This document shows positions 26,627-36,259 of a stretch of 64,000 nt of DNA, one piece after another. Position numbers and translations under genes: made by a program. The stretch is from Sunxiuqinia rutila (GTDB lineage: Bacteria > Bacteroidota > Bacteroidia > Bacteroidales > Prolixibacteraceae), in NCBI RefSeq assembly GCF_050589705.1, contig NZ_JBNGOT010000002.1:248001-312000 (forward strand), read 5' to 3'. Within the stretch, counting starts at the first letter, position 1. Each line of letters starts with the position of its first letter. A model generated the notes under the pieces. It had not been told where the DNA came from, searched no databases, and worked only from the letters and a program-made list of their open reading frames with translations.

Positions 26627-29245
26627 ATGTTCGAAAAAACCAATAATCAACCCGTTACCGTACTGGGTTTAACCTTTAACTCCGAAGAAGAACGCCGCGA
26701 ACACTTCCGTAACGAACTCCGAAAAAAACTACCGGAACTAAAACAAATGGAAGGCTTCCCCATTGGTGAAGACGAAGACATTATTAAGCTCTCCGATCCA
26801 CCCTACTATACAGCCTGCCCAAATCCCTGGTTAAACGATTTTATAAGCGACTGGGAAAAAGAAAAAAAGCAGTTGGAAAAAGAAGGCAAACGTTCTGCTG
26901 ATTTCACAGTTGATGAACCTTATGCAAGTGATGTGAGTGAAGGGAAAAATAATCCTTTCTATTCTTTACACACCTATCATACAAAAGTCCCGCATCCTGC
27001 CATTATGAGATATTTATTACACTATACAGAACCAGGGGACATTGTGTTTGATGGTTTTGCAGGTACTGGAATGACTGGGGTAGCAGCAAAGCAATGTGGA
27101 AATGCGGACAATGCTTTGAAAACTAGATTAACTCTTGAATATACTCATTCTCACAACTCTGAACCGCGATGGGGAGAAAGACATGCAATTGTATCTGATT
27201 TAGCTCCATCTGCAACTTTCATTTCTGCAAATTTGAATAGCCAGTATGATACACATTCAATTACAAAGAATATTAATGAAAAACTCGCTAAGCTATATAA
27301 GAAATACAAGTGGATGTACGAAACTAGACATACAGATGGCAGTCTAGGTAGAATTGACTTCGTGGTTTGGAGTGAAGTAACACAATGCCCTGAGTGCAAT
27401 CATGAATTTGTGTTATGGGACGAAATGGCAGATACAAATAAAGGCAGAATGAAAAAGGAATTTAATTGCTCTAATTGCTCTTCTCTGCTATCTAAAAACA
27501 GTTGTTCCAATTATTTGATTTCAGATTTTGACAATCACATTAATCAAGTTTTGAAGTCAAAAAAATATTTTCCAGTTTTAGTTAAATACACCACTAATAG
27601 AAAGAGTTATTACAAGAAACCTGACGATTTTGATTTAAAAGTTAACAATCAAATAATTGATTTAACAATTAATAATTGGATTCCAATTAGCAGATTGCCA
27701 GAAGGCGACGAATCAAGAAGAAATGATAAATATGGGATGACACATGTTCATCATTTCTACACAAAACGCAATCTCATTTTTATCTCAGAATTATGGAGCC
27801 AATTAAACCTTCAGGAAAAATTTGTCGCCACAAGTATTTTATCTCGTAACCTAACTAAATTGAATAGATATGTTCTAAAACCCAGAACTCCACACGGTGA
27901 AGTTAACGGACCATTGAGTGGAACATTATATGTATCAAGTGAGTATGTTGAGCAAAATCCTTTTGACTTGCTAAAGTCAAAGATCCCAAAATTCTCATGG
28001 AATAACTCTGGTGTTGTTACATCAACCAATCCAGCTCAATCGAATATAATAGCTGATAATTCGGTAGATTACATATTTACCGACCCCCCATTTGGCGCAA
28101 ATATAATGTACTCAGAGCTTAATTTTATTTGGGAATCTTGGTTAGGTGTATTTACGGATAATAAACCTGAAGCTATTGAAAATTCTACACAGAATAAAAC
28201 TACTTTGGTTTACCAAAATATAATGCATGAGTGCTTTAAAGAATACCATAGGATTCTTAAACCGGGGAAATGGATGACAGTGGAATTTAGCAATACAAGT
28301 GCTGCGGTTTGGAATGGGATTCAAACCGCAATTCAAAACTCTGGATTTATTGTTGCAAATGTGGCAGCATTAGATAAGAAACACGGTGGTATAAAATCTA
28401 TGACTTACACTACAGCTGTAAAACAAGACTTAATAATTTCATGCTATAAACCGTCGTCTGAATTTGATGAGAAGTTTAAACAAAATCAGAATAGCGATGT
28501 AGCTGTCTGGGATTTTGTAGATGAACATCTACACCATTTGCCTATCCATTTAGCTAAAGAAAATGCCACAACCGCTATTATAGAGCGTAGCCCCAAAATA
28601 TTATTTGACAGGCTAATTTCCTTTTATGTACAAAAAGGACTACCCGTTCCTATTGATGCAGGAAGATTCCAACAAGATTTACGTGAACGTTTTATAGAGC
28701 GGGATGGTATGTTTTTTACCAGTGAACAAGTGCAGGAATACGATAAAAAGAAAGCCGAAGCACCTACTTTTATTCAACTTTCCTTATTGGTATCATCGGA
28801 GCAAGATGGTGTGTATTGGTTGAAAAACCTATTACGAAACAATCCACTGACATATCAGGACATTCAACCACAATGGATGCAAGCCCTGGCTGGTGTGCGT
28901 ACTGGCGATATTATCCCGGAACTGGCGACCATACTGGACGAAAACTTCTTAAAAGACGATAGCGGGAAATGGTACCTCCCCGACCCGGAGAATGAAGTTG
29001 ATTTGGAAAAATTACGCAACAAACGTTTACTCAAACAATTTGAAAGCTACAAAACCGAAGCCTTTAAACCACGAGGCAAAATAAAGGAAGTACGTGTAGA
29101 ATCCCTCCGCGCTGGCTTTAAACAATGTTACCAGGATAAGGATTTTCGCACCATCGTACAGGTGGGCGAACGTATCCCCAACAACCTATTAATGGAAGAT
29201 GAGGTGCTGTTGCAGTTCTATGATATTGCAAGCTCCAAAGTGTAG
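26627..29245 (+). CDS. pglX: PglXI-type adenine DNA methyltransferase, type 3 BREX
   Basis: This 872-aa N6-adenine methyltransferase has AdoMet-binding motif FDGFAGTGMTG at 141-151 and catalytic motif TDPPFG (D486-P487-P488-F489). Between them is a CxxC...CxxC zinc-ribbon-like segment (CPECNHEFVLWDE, then CSNCSSLL). The N-terminal part (SDPPYYTACPNPWLNDFI at about 52-69) is of the DUF1156 kind typical of type 3 BREX PglXI. It methylates host DNA so that BREX spares it. There is no nuclease domain. It lies after the TAC-like module and before the DUF262 pair. Confidence 0.88.
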   Translation: MFEKTNNQPVTVLGLTFNSEEERREHFRNELRKKLPELKQMEGFPIGEDEDIIKLSDPPYYTACPNPWLNDFISDWEKEKKQLEKEGKRSADFTVDEPYASDVSEGKNNPFYSLHTYHTKVPHPAIMRYLLHYTEPGDIVFDGFAGTGMTGVAAKQCGNADNALKTRLTLEYTHSHNSEPRWGERHAIVSDLAPSATFISANLNSQYDTHSITKNINEKLAKLYKKYKWMYETRHTDGSLGRIDFVVWSEVTQCPECNHEFVLWDEMADTNKGRMKKEFNCSNCSSLLSKNSCSNYLISDFDNHINQVLKSKKYFPVLVKYTTNRKSYYKKPDDFDLKVNNQIIDLTINNWIPISRLPEGDESRRNDKYGMTHVHHFYTKRNLIFISELWSQLNLQEKFVATSILSRNLTKLNRYVLKPRTPHGEVNGPLSGTLYVSSEYVEQNPFDLLKSKIPKFSWNNSGVVTSTNPAQSNIIADNSVDYIFTDPPFGANIMYSELNFIWESWLGVFTDNKPEAIENSTQNKTTLVYQNIMHECFKEYHRILKPGKWMTVEFSNTSAAVWNGIQTAIQNSGFIVANVAALDKKHGGIKSMTYTTAVKQDLIISCYKPSSEFDEKFKQNQNSDVAVWDFVDEHLHHLPIHLAKENATTAIIERSPKILFDRLISFYVQKGLPVPIDAGRFQQDLRERFIERDGMFFTSEQVQEYDKKKAEAPTFIQLSLLVSSEQDGVYWLKNLLRNNPLTYQDIQPQWMQALAGVRTGDIIPELATILDENFLKDDSGKWYLPDPENEVDLEKLRNKRLLKQFESYKTEAFKPRGKIKEVRVESLRAGFKQCYQDKDFRTIVQVGERIPNNLLMEDEVLLQFYDIASSKV

Positions 29246-29303
29246 TGTAAATTACTGACGCACGAAATTGTATAAATACGGTTAGGACTAAAAAAAACAC
29301 AAA

Positions 29304-31157
29304 GTGAACGCAGAATTAGAATTACGAACAATATTCGACCTACTCGGGCATCATTTTTATATTCCTCATTATCAAAGAGGATATCGGTGGACTTCAGAAC
29401 AAGTCACACAACTACTCGACGATGTGTGGGATTTTGCAGAAAAAGATCCTGCAAAAGGTGAATTTTATTGTATTCAACCGATCGTTGTAAAACCTAAAAA
29501 ATGGAGCGAAAACAATATAGACATTGACGGTTATGAAGTTATTGATGGGCAACAACGTTTAACAACAAGCTATTTAATTATTAAGTACATTGAGAAAAAT
29601 CTAATAGCTGGAGGCTCACTTTTCAATGCATATGGTAATGAGCTTTTCACTTTACGTTACGAAACAAGGAAAAAGAGTGAAAACTATCTGGCATCGTTAT
29701 CTCCAGAAAAAGCACGAGAGAATATTGATTATTACCACATTTTCAATGCCTATGACACGATAGAAAAATGGTTTAATGAAAGTGAAAAAGTTAAGACACT
29801 GACCAAAAAAGAAAAGTTGCGAAACACCTTTCTTGGTGAAAAAACTGATAGTGGTTCTGTGCAAGTTATTTGGTATGAACCGGAGCATCGTAATATCAAT
29901 GAAGCAGACGAATTAAAGAAAAGCAAGGAACTATTTACCCGGTTAAATATGGGTAAAATACCTTTAACCAATGCAGAGCTTGTTAAAGCATTGTTTTTAT
30001 CCGACTATAGCTTCAACTATGTATCACCACAAGAGGCAAGTAGAAGAAAATTAGAGATATGCCAAATGTGGGATATTATTGAGCAACAAATTGCTGATGA
30101 ATCGTTTTGGGCGTTTATTACCAATAAAAAACAAGATAAATATCCAACCAAAATTGAGCTTCTACTCGATTTTATGGCAAATAAGGATGAACATCAAAGA
30201 GATTCATTACATACTTTTTTATACTTCTTAAAACTTTCAAAGGACGAAAATCAGGAACTTTGGTCAGTTTGGTTAAAGATTGAGAAATATTTTCAAACCC
30301 TTGTGGAATGGCAAAAAGATAGAACCCTATATCACAAAGTAGGTTTTCTAATTGCAGTAGGCAAAAGCGCTAGGGCATTAATCGAGAAATCAGAACATTG
30401 TTTGAAGGATGAATTCTCATCCTACCTGGACAAGATGATTAAGGATGAAGTTCTTAATTGCAGCTTCGATGAAATATTAAACCTTCGGTACGACAAGAAA
30501 ACGCAGTACAATAAATTAGAAACTGTTCTATTGTTTTTCAATGTTGAAACGATTCGGATTAACCGAAATATTGAAGAATTCTATCCGTTCAAGTTTCACA
30601 AGAATGTCGAAAATTGGTCTTTAGAACATATTCATGCACAAAATTCTGAATTTCTTGACCAAACCAAGAAAGAACAATGGAAGGTTTGGATAGATAATCA
30701 TTTACCTCTGCTACAGGAATTATTAAAAACGAATGAGGATAAAGACCTTGAAGAACTGATTACCAATCTCGAAAATTATAGAGGATTAAAAGATGGTGAC
30801 ACATGGGCTCAATTTGAACAATTGGCAAACAAGGCATTCGATTATTTTAACGCTGAAGATGACAGTAGAGGCGATATTCATTCCATAGCCAACCTAGCAT
30901 TATTGGGACAAGCAGATAACTCGGCATTGAACAACTCAGTTTTTGAAGTAAAGAGAAGAAAAATCATGAAGATGGATACCGAGGGGAATTATATTCCGGT
31001 ATGTACTAAGCGAGTTTTTCTTAAATATTTTGAAAAACAATCACTTAATCAACAATTCTATTTTTGGGGAGCAAAGGAGCAAGCGAATTATGTTTCTGCT
31101 ATTCACGATGTATTAAATAAATATCTAAAACAAGAATCTACTGAAAATGGCAACTAG
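29304..31157 (+). CDS. DUF262/DUF1524 protein (GmrSD-like endonuclease)
   Basis: The 617-aa frame opens with GTG at 29304. DUF262 lies at the N-terminus: IPHYQRGYRW (about 19-28) and IDGQQRLTTSYL (about 80-91), the DGQQR motif being essential for nucleotide hydrolysis in GmrS-like proteins. The C-terminus has an HNH-type DUF1524 motif, WSLEHIHAQN with H442 and H444, and a later NLALLGQADNSALNNSVFEVKRR. GmrSD-like enzymes cut modified phage DNA. A second DUF262 gene overlaps by 11 bp. Both sit inside the BREX operon, comparable to BrxU, the GmrSD-type enzyme known from another BREX island. Confidence 0.85.
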   Translation: MNAELELRTIFDLLGHHFYIPHYQRGYRWTSEQVTQLLDDVWDFAEKDPAKGEFYCIQPIVVKPKKWSENNIDIDGYEVIDGQQRLTTSYLIIKYIEKNLIAGGSLFNAYGNELFTLRYETRKKSENYLASLSPEKARENIDYYHIFNAYDTIEKWFNESEKVKTLTKKEKLRNTFLGEKTDSGSVQVIWYEPEHRNINEADELKKSKELFTRLNMGKIPLTNAELVKALFLSDYSFNYVSPQEASRRKLEICQMWDIIEQQIADESFWAFITNKKQDKYPTKIELLLDFMANKDEHQRDSLHTFLYFLKLSKDENQELWSVWLKIEKYFQTLVEWQKDRTLYHKVGFLIAVGKSARALIEKSEHCLKDEFSSYLDKMIKDEVLNCSFDEILNLRYDKKTQYNKLETVLLFFNVETIRINRNIEEFYPFKFHKNVENWSLEHIHAQNSEFLDQTKKEQWKVWIDNHLPLLQELLKTNEDKDLEELITNLENYRGLKDGDTWAQFEQLANKAFDYFNAEDDSRGDIHSIANLALLGQADNSALNNSVFEVKRRKIMKMDTEGNYIPVCTKRVFLKYFEKQSLNQQFYFWGAKEQANYVSAIHDVLNKYLKQESTENGN

Positions 31158-33471
31158 TTTATTGCAACTGCTTAAAAAATATAAAGTCGAAATTCCAATT
31201 ATTCAAAGGGATTACGCACAAGGGAGGCAACATGGGAATGTTCCCAAAATCAGGGATGGATTCTTAAATAGATTGCTAGAAGCTTGTAAACCCAATGCTG
31301 AAATTCTGGAATTAGATTTTGTATATGGTTACATTGAAGAAGGTACAAATCAAATATTTATACCTCTGGATGGCCAGCAACGTTTAACTACTCTTTTTTT
31401 ATTGCATTGGTTTGTAGCATACAAGAAAAATCTACTACATGAAGTAGGTTCTGTTCTTTTGAACTTTAGTTACGAAACTAGGCATAGCTCTCGTGTTTTT
31501 TGCGAAAAACTGATTACAGATAAAATCCTTATTCCTGAACTCTCAATCGGCAAGGATGGCGTAGCCCCTGAAGAGAACAAAAAAACTATTGGCGAACATA
31601 TTGCCAATCAATCCTGGTATTTTTCTGGTTGGGATAATGACCCAACTATATCATCAATGCTTACAATGCTTGATGCAATTGAAGAAAAGGCTCAGAACAA
31701 GAGTGTTGATGATTTGTGGAGTGCTCTGTGGGACGATAATGCTCAAATTGTGTTTCATCAACTGGACATGACTAAACTAAATCTACCAGATGAGCTGTAT
31801 ATAAAAATGAATTCAAGGGGTAAGCCACTTACCAACTTTGAATATTTCAAATCGGAGTTTTCCAAAATAGTACCTGACAACAAGAAAGAAGAATTTAATG
31901 ATAAGATCGATAAAGACTGGTATGATTTGTTTTGGTATCAATTATTTGAAACAAAAGAGCAGAATGGTGAGGAAATAAAAGATATTGCCAAGTTTGTTGA
32001 TGAATCTTTTTTAAAATTCTTCAGGTATATCACAGATATATTTATTGCCAGACAACAGTTATCTATAAACCAATCATCATTCCCAGACGAAATATCGTAT
32101 TTCAAACATGTTTATACTACTGGAGGTATGCTTGAAAATCTGTTTGAAATTTTTGAGCATATAAAGGGTGTTGACTTCAAAGATTATTTTGCAGGTTGTT
32201 TTTATACAGGAGAGAATAATCAAGGTGAAAATGCTATTCGCTTATTCTTTTCAAGTAAATCGACTCAATTGTTCAACTTATGTTCTGCAAATTACGACCC
32301 TTCTCAAAGAAGTAATCCCTTTTCAATTGGTGAACAACTGCTGTTTTATGCTGCTATTTATGGCATTGTCAATGGTGTTGAAGAGGCACAGAAAACTTAT
32401 CGAAAAATTAGAAATTTAATCGCTAATTCCGAGGATACGGTTCGTAAAGATAATATGCACAATTTGCTTGTATCGGTTGAACAGGTAATGGAAGGAAAGC
32501 CTCTTGATAAAACATCAAAGTTTAATAGTTCTCAAATTAGAAATGAGGAGGACAAAGAAGCATACTTACGATCTCATCCGGAATCAGAAACGTGTTTATA
32601 TCAGTTAGAGGATAATAGTATTTTGCAAGGCTGCACAACAATTTTTGATTTAGATGATTTATTTGTGTCCAGAGCACAGCAGTTTTTGAAAACATTCAAC
32701 GAAAGCAATCCTGATTATAGAAGCATTAAAAGAGCCATGTTTAGTTGTGGTGATTATTCACAATTTTATGGTTCAAGTAAATCTAAAACGGATAAAATAA
32801 GGTGGGGAGTTTGGATGCACTATCAGCTTGGAGCAAATAACCAAAGCCAATGGCGTGAATTGTTTACACCAAGTAATTTGAGAGTTGGTTATGCAAACAC
32901 AAAAAGCATATTAAATGAATTACTAGATAAACTATGCGTTTCAAACCTGGAAACGATAATTGATAACTATTTACAATCAGAGGATACCATTAAAGACTGG
33001 CGCTACTATTACATTAAATACAAAGAATGTCGTCATATGCCCAAAGGATATTCAAGTTGGATAATGGACAAGAAATATCAATACCATTCCCGAATGATGA
33101 ATAGTACCCAGCTTAACGGGCAAAATTGGTCTCCATATTTATTCTGTATCCATAAAAAAACACAAGAAAGAACCTCACTTGAAAATTACGATAACTCCTT
33201 AATCGTATTCAATGAGCATGGAAATTCATTTAGTATTCGAAACTACAATAGCTGGTATGTTGTAAAGGTACTTTCGGAAAATGAAGAAGAACTAAACAAT
33301 GGCTTAACTACAAATGATGATTTTGAACTATTTGAGCAAAACGGAACAAAAGAGTTACGATATGCAATTAATCAGAATGCCGACTATATTGATTTAGAAG
33401 ATCGTGTAGAAAAAGGATTAAAACTGGTTGAGATGCTGTTAGATTATCAGTCTAAATCGTTAAGCGAATAA
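31147..33471 (+). CDS. Second DUF262 protein, no visible nuclease motif
   Basis: This 774-aa protein has N-terminal DUF262 (IPIIQRDYAQGR at about 16-27 and LDGQQRLTTLFLLHWF at about 75-90). The rest is helical and lacks an evident HNH EHIxPQ motif, so it is likely the nucleotide-dependent partner of the upstream DUF262/DUF1524 protein rather than a second nuclease. It overlaps that gene by 11 bp. Paired DUF262 genes of this sort are common in Bacteroidota islands. The helicase gene starts 22 bp downstream. A role in recognising modified phage DNA is inferred. Confidence 0.75.
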   Translation: MATSLLQLLKKYKVEIPIIQRDYAQGRQHGNVPKIRDGFLNRLLEACKPNAEILELDFVYGYIEEGTNQIFIPLDGQQRLTTLFLLHWFVAYKKNLLHEVGSVLLNFSYETRHSSRVFCEKLITDKILIPELSIGKDGVAPEENKKTIGEHIANQSWYFSGWDNDPTISSMLTMLDAIEEKAQNKSVDDLWSALWDDNAQIVFHQLDMTKLNLPDELYIKMNSRGKPLTNFEYFKSEFSKIVPDNKKEEFNDKIDKDWYDLFWYQLFETKEQNGEEIKDIAKFVDESFLKFFRYITDIFIARQQLSINQSSFPDEISYFKHVYTTGGMLENLFEIFEHIKGVDFKDYFAGCFYTGENNQGENAIRLFFSSKSTQLFNLCSANYDPSQRSNPFSIGEQLLFYAAIYGIVNGVEEAQKTYRKIRNLIANSEDTVRKDNMHNLLVSVEQVMEGKPLDKTSKFNSSQIRNEEDKEAYLRSHPESETCLYQLEDNSILQGCTTIFDLDDLFVSRAQQFLKTFNESNPDYRSIKRAMFSCGDYSQFYGSSKSKTDKIRWGVWMHYQLGANNQSQWRELFTPSNLRVGYANTKSILNELLDKLCVSNLETIIDNYLQSEDTIKDWRYYYIKYKECRHMPKGYSSWIMDKKYQYHSRMMNSTQLNGQNWSPYLFCIHKKTQERTSLENYDNSLIVFNEHGNSFSIRNYNSWYVVKVLSENEEELNNGLTTNDDFELFEQNGTKELRYAINQNADYIDLEDRVEKGLKLVEMLLDYQSKSLSE

Positions 33472-33493
33472 TCATTTTAAGCATCAAAAAAAG

Positions 33494-36259
33494 ATGAAAC
33501 TCAAGGGAAAAGCAATAGAAGTCATTGGCGAAAAAGAATTATTCGGTCAACGAATTGCCTGGATTCGTATTCTCGAAGACAATACGTTCCTGCAGGTTAA
33601 CTACAACGAGCTCGAACCCGATTCGTTGAGCTATACCCTGCCCTGGCTTCGCTTTGTTTCCATTGCAGCTAAAATAAAAGACGAAGTTGCCAAAAAAAAC
33701 ATTCTGGCTCCTTACGAAAGCAGCTTAATACCATTACCGCATCAGGTTTTGGTATTGGAAAAGGTAATGCAGAGCATGCAAAACCGTTTTTTACTGGCCG
33801 ATGAGGTGGGTATGGGTAAAACCATTGAAACCGGTTTAATTCTGAAAGAACTAAAACTGCGTGGCGAAATTAAACGCATTTTGGTTATTGTGCCCAAATC
33901 ATCGATGTTGCAATGGCAAAGCGAGCTGAAAGAACATTTTAACGAGGTATTCCATCTCTACGATTCTGATATGATTACCTCAATGGCCCGCACCTTCTCC
34001 AACATCAATGCCGACGAAGAATATAATTTCTGGACACAGCACAACCAGATAATTGTATCAACCGATGCGCTAAAACCGCTGGATAGAAGACAAGGCTGGA
34101 CAAAAGAACGCATTGACGAGTACAACAAGTACCGAATTGAAGCCGTATTGGATGCCGATTTCGATTTGGTGGTGATTGATGAAGCACACAAAATGGGAGG
34201 TGCATCGTCAACGGTTTCACGTTATGTTTTAGCCCAGGAGCTTTGTAATACGGTCGCCAATGTACTTTTGCTGTCTGCAACCCCTCACAGGGGCAAATCA
34301 GACCATTTCCGGCGAATCCTTCAATTGCTCGATCCCGATGCGTTTGCAGGTGAAGGACTTCCCGAAATTGAAGAGCTGGAACCCTATGTTATCCGTACAG
34401 AAAAACGACTGGCCGTTGATTACGACGGCAACAAATTGTTCAACGAACGTCAGACACATCGTTTCGATGTGCTGCTCGATATAAACAGGCATCAACGCCA
34501 GATGCAACTGTACCAATCGGTCACTGAATATGTTCGTAAAGGATTTAACCAGGCCAAACGTAACAACAATACAGCCAAAGGCTTAATTATGATTCTGTTT
34601 CAGCGTCTGGTAAGTAGTTCAACCGCAGCCATTCTTTCGGCCATGCAAGGTCGTTTGGAAAGGCTTTGCCTGGGAGATGATAATGATTTGGATAACTACC
34701 GGGACGAATTGGATTCAGGTGAATATGAATACGATGATTTGGTGGACTTTAACGGCAAAAACGGCAATTCAGATAGTCTGGTTGATGAAGAACAAATTCT
34801 GGCTAACCTGATTGAAGAAGCAAAGGCATGTTTGCAAAACGAAACCGATGCCAAAGCAGAAGCATTGTTAAAGCAGTACAAAACCTTACAACTCGAACAA
34901 GAAAACCCGGAATTAAAAATTATTGTTTTTACCGAGTTTCGTTCCACGCAGAAGATGCTGAAAGGCATCCTCGAAAAGAAAGGCTACACATGTGCAGCCA
35001 TCAACGGTAGTCAGGACTTGGATGAACGGAAACGGGCATTAACCCTGTTCAAGGAAGAAGCTCAAATCCTAATTGCCACCGATGCAGCCGGTGAATCTTT
35101 AAACATGCAATTTTGCCACATTGTATTCAATTACGACCTGCCGTGGAACCCAATGATGATTGAACAGCGCATTGGTCGTGTGGATAGGATTGGTCAAAAA
35201 AATACAGTGCATGCCTTCAACATGCTTACCAATAACAGTGTCGATTTAAGGGTGTACGAAGTCATTCACGAAAAACTAAATAGTATTCTTAATCAGTTAG
35301 GGATCGATAAAACATCCGATGTGCTCGATTCAACCATCGAAATGAAAAGTGTCAGCGGCCTATACCTGAGAAACTTGTTAGACCCGGAACATTTTGAATT
35401 TGTGGGCGAGAAATGGTTATACGAGATCAAAGCGAAATTACGAAACTTCCAAAGTACCGAAGGCATTCTGCCGCAGGTGCAGGAAACAGATATTGACAAT
35501 AAGAAAGCAGCTGAAATAAAACACAGTCCCCTTCCCCAATGGCTCGAATCATTGGTTATGGAACACTGTAAAATTCAGAACGGCACATTCTCGAAAAATC
35601 TGCTGGGCTTTGCCAGCGTCAAAGTAAATGGTGAATCAAAAAAAGTAGCTTTCGATTCTGAGGTTTCCTTAAATAACCCTGGAATTGAACACCTCACCTT
35701 GCAGCACGATTGGATTCGTAAAATTCTGAATGATTTGAGCACCTTCGACGCGTCGAAAGGTATTCCAGTATTGCGATTTAACAGCGACGAAGAAACACCT
35801 GGCTATTTCAGCCTGTGGCAAATTACAGCACAAAGCCAACTGGAAACAATTACCCACTATCAACCATTTTTTGTAGCTGATAACGGCAAACATTATGCGG
35901 CTTATGCCAACGATTTGTGGAGTCGTTTTATTTCAGGAATTGGCAACGCAAAAATTGAAAATGGCACCGCTACCCAACAATTTGATAGTGAAAAAGAGCT
36001 TGAAAACGATTTATATACAGTATTCCAAAACCTTGAAGCAAGCGTTTCGGACAAAATGAATAAGAAAAAGGAAAACCGGGTTAATTTCTACGAATACCAG
36101 AAATTAAGAATCAGCAAAATTGGTATTGAGAACATTCGGCAATCCAAATTAAACAGACTGGAAAAAGAGCATGAAAAATGGATGAAGGATTTTCAGATGA
36201 ACCAAATGGTTATTCCAAGTCTAAAACAACTGTTAACAGTACGAATTGATGTCAGATAG
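33494..36259 (+). CDS. brxHII: SNF2/HepA-type helicase BrxHII, type 3 BREX
   Basis: This 921-aa superfamily 2 ATPase has Walker A ADEVGMGKT (GMGKT at 106-110), DEAH box VVIDEAHKMG (D229-H232), motif III LLSATPH, motif V ATDAAGESLNMQFC and motif VI QRIGRVDRIGQKNTV. This is the HepA/RapA-like set used for dsDNA translocation and corresponds to BrxHII. There is a helical C-terminal extension. It is coupled to pglZ, which starts 11 bp before its stop. In type 3 BREX it may remodel DNA during discrimination of phage DNA. Confidence 0.85.
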   Translation: MKLKGKAIEVIGEKELFGQRIAWIRILEDNTFLQVNYNELEPDSLSYTLPWLRFVSIAAKIKDEVAKKNILAPYESSLIPLPHQVLVLEKVMQSMQNRFLLADEVGMGKTIETGLILKELKLRGEIKRILVIVPKSSMLQWQSELKEHFNEVFHLYDSDMITSMARTFSNINADEEYNFWTQHNQIIVSTDALKPLDRRQGWTKERIDEYNKYRIEAVLDADFDLVVIDEAHKMGGASSTVSRYVLAQELCNTVANVLLLSATPHRGKSDHFRRILQLLDPDAFAGEGLPEIEELEPYVIRTEKRLAVDYDGNKLFNERQTHRFDVLLDINRHQRQMQLYQSVTEYVRKGFNQAKRNNNTAKGLIMILFQRLVSSSTAAILSAMQGRLERLCLGDDNDLDNYRDELDSGEYEYDDLVDFNGKNGNSDSLVDEEQILANLIEEAKACLQNETDAKAEALLKQYKTLQLEQENPELKIIVFTEFRSTQKMLKGILEKKGYTCAAINGSQDLDERKRALTLFKEEAQILIATDAAGESLNMQFCHIVFNYDLPWNPMMIEQRIGRVDRIGQKNTVHAFNMLTNNSVDLRVYEVIHEKLNSILNQLGIDKTSDVLDSTIEMKSVSGLYLRNLLDPEHFEFVGEKWLYEIKAKLRNFQSTEGILPQVQETDIDNKKAAEIKHSPLPQWLESLVMEHCKIQNGTFSKNLLGFASVKVNGESKKVAFDSEVSLNNPGIEHLTLQHDWIRKILNDLSTFDASKGIPVLRFNSDEETPGYFSLWQITAQSQLETITHYQPFFVADNGKHYAAYANDLWSRFISGIGNAKIENGTATQQFDSEKELENDLYTVFQNLEASVSDKMNKKKENRVNFYEYQKLRISKIGIENIRQSKLNRLEKEHEKWMKDFQMNQMVIPSLKQLLTVRIDVR

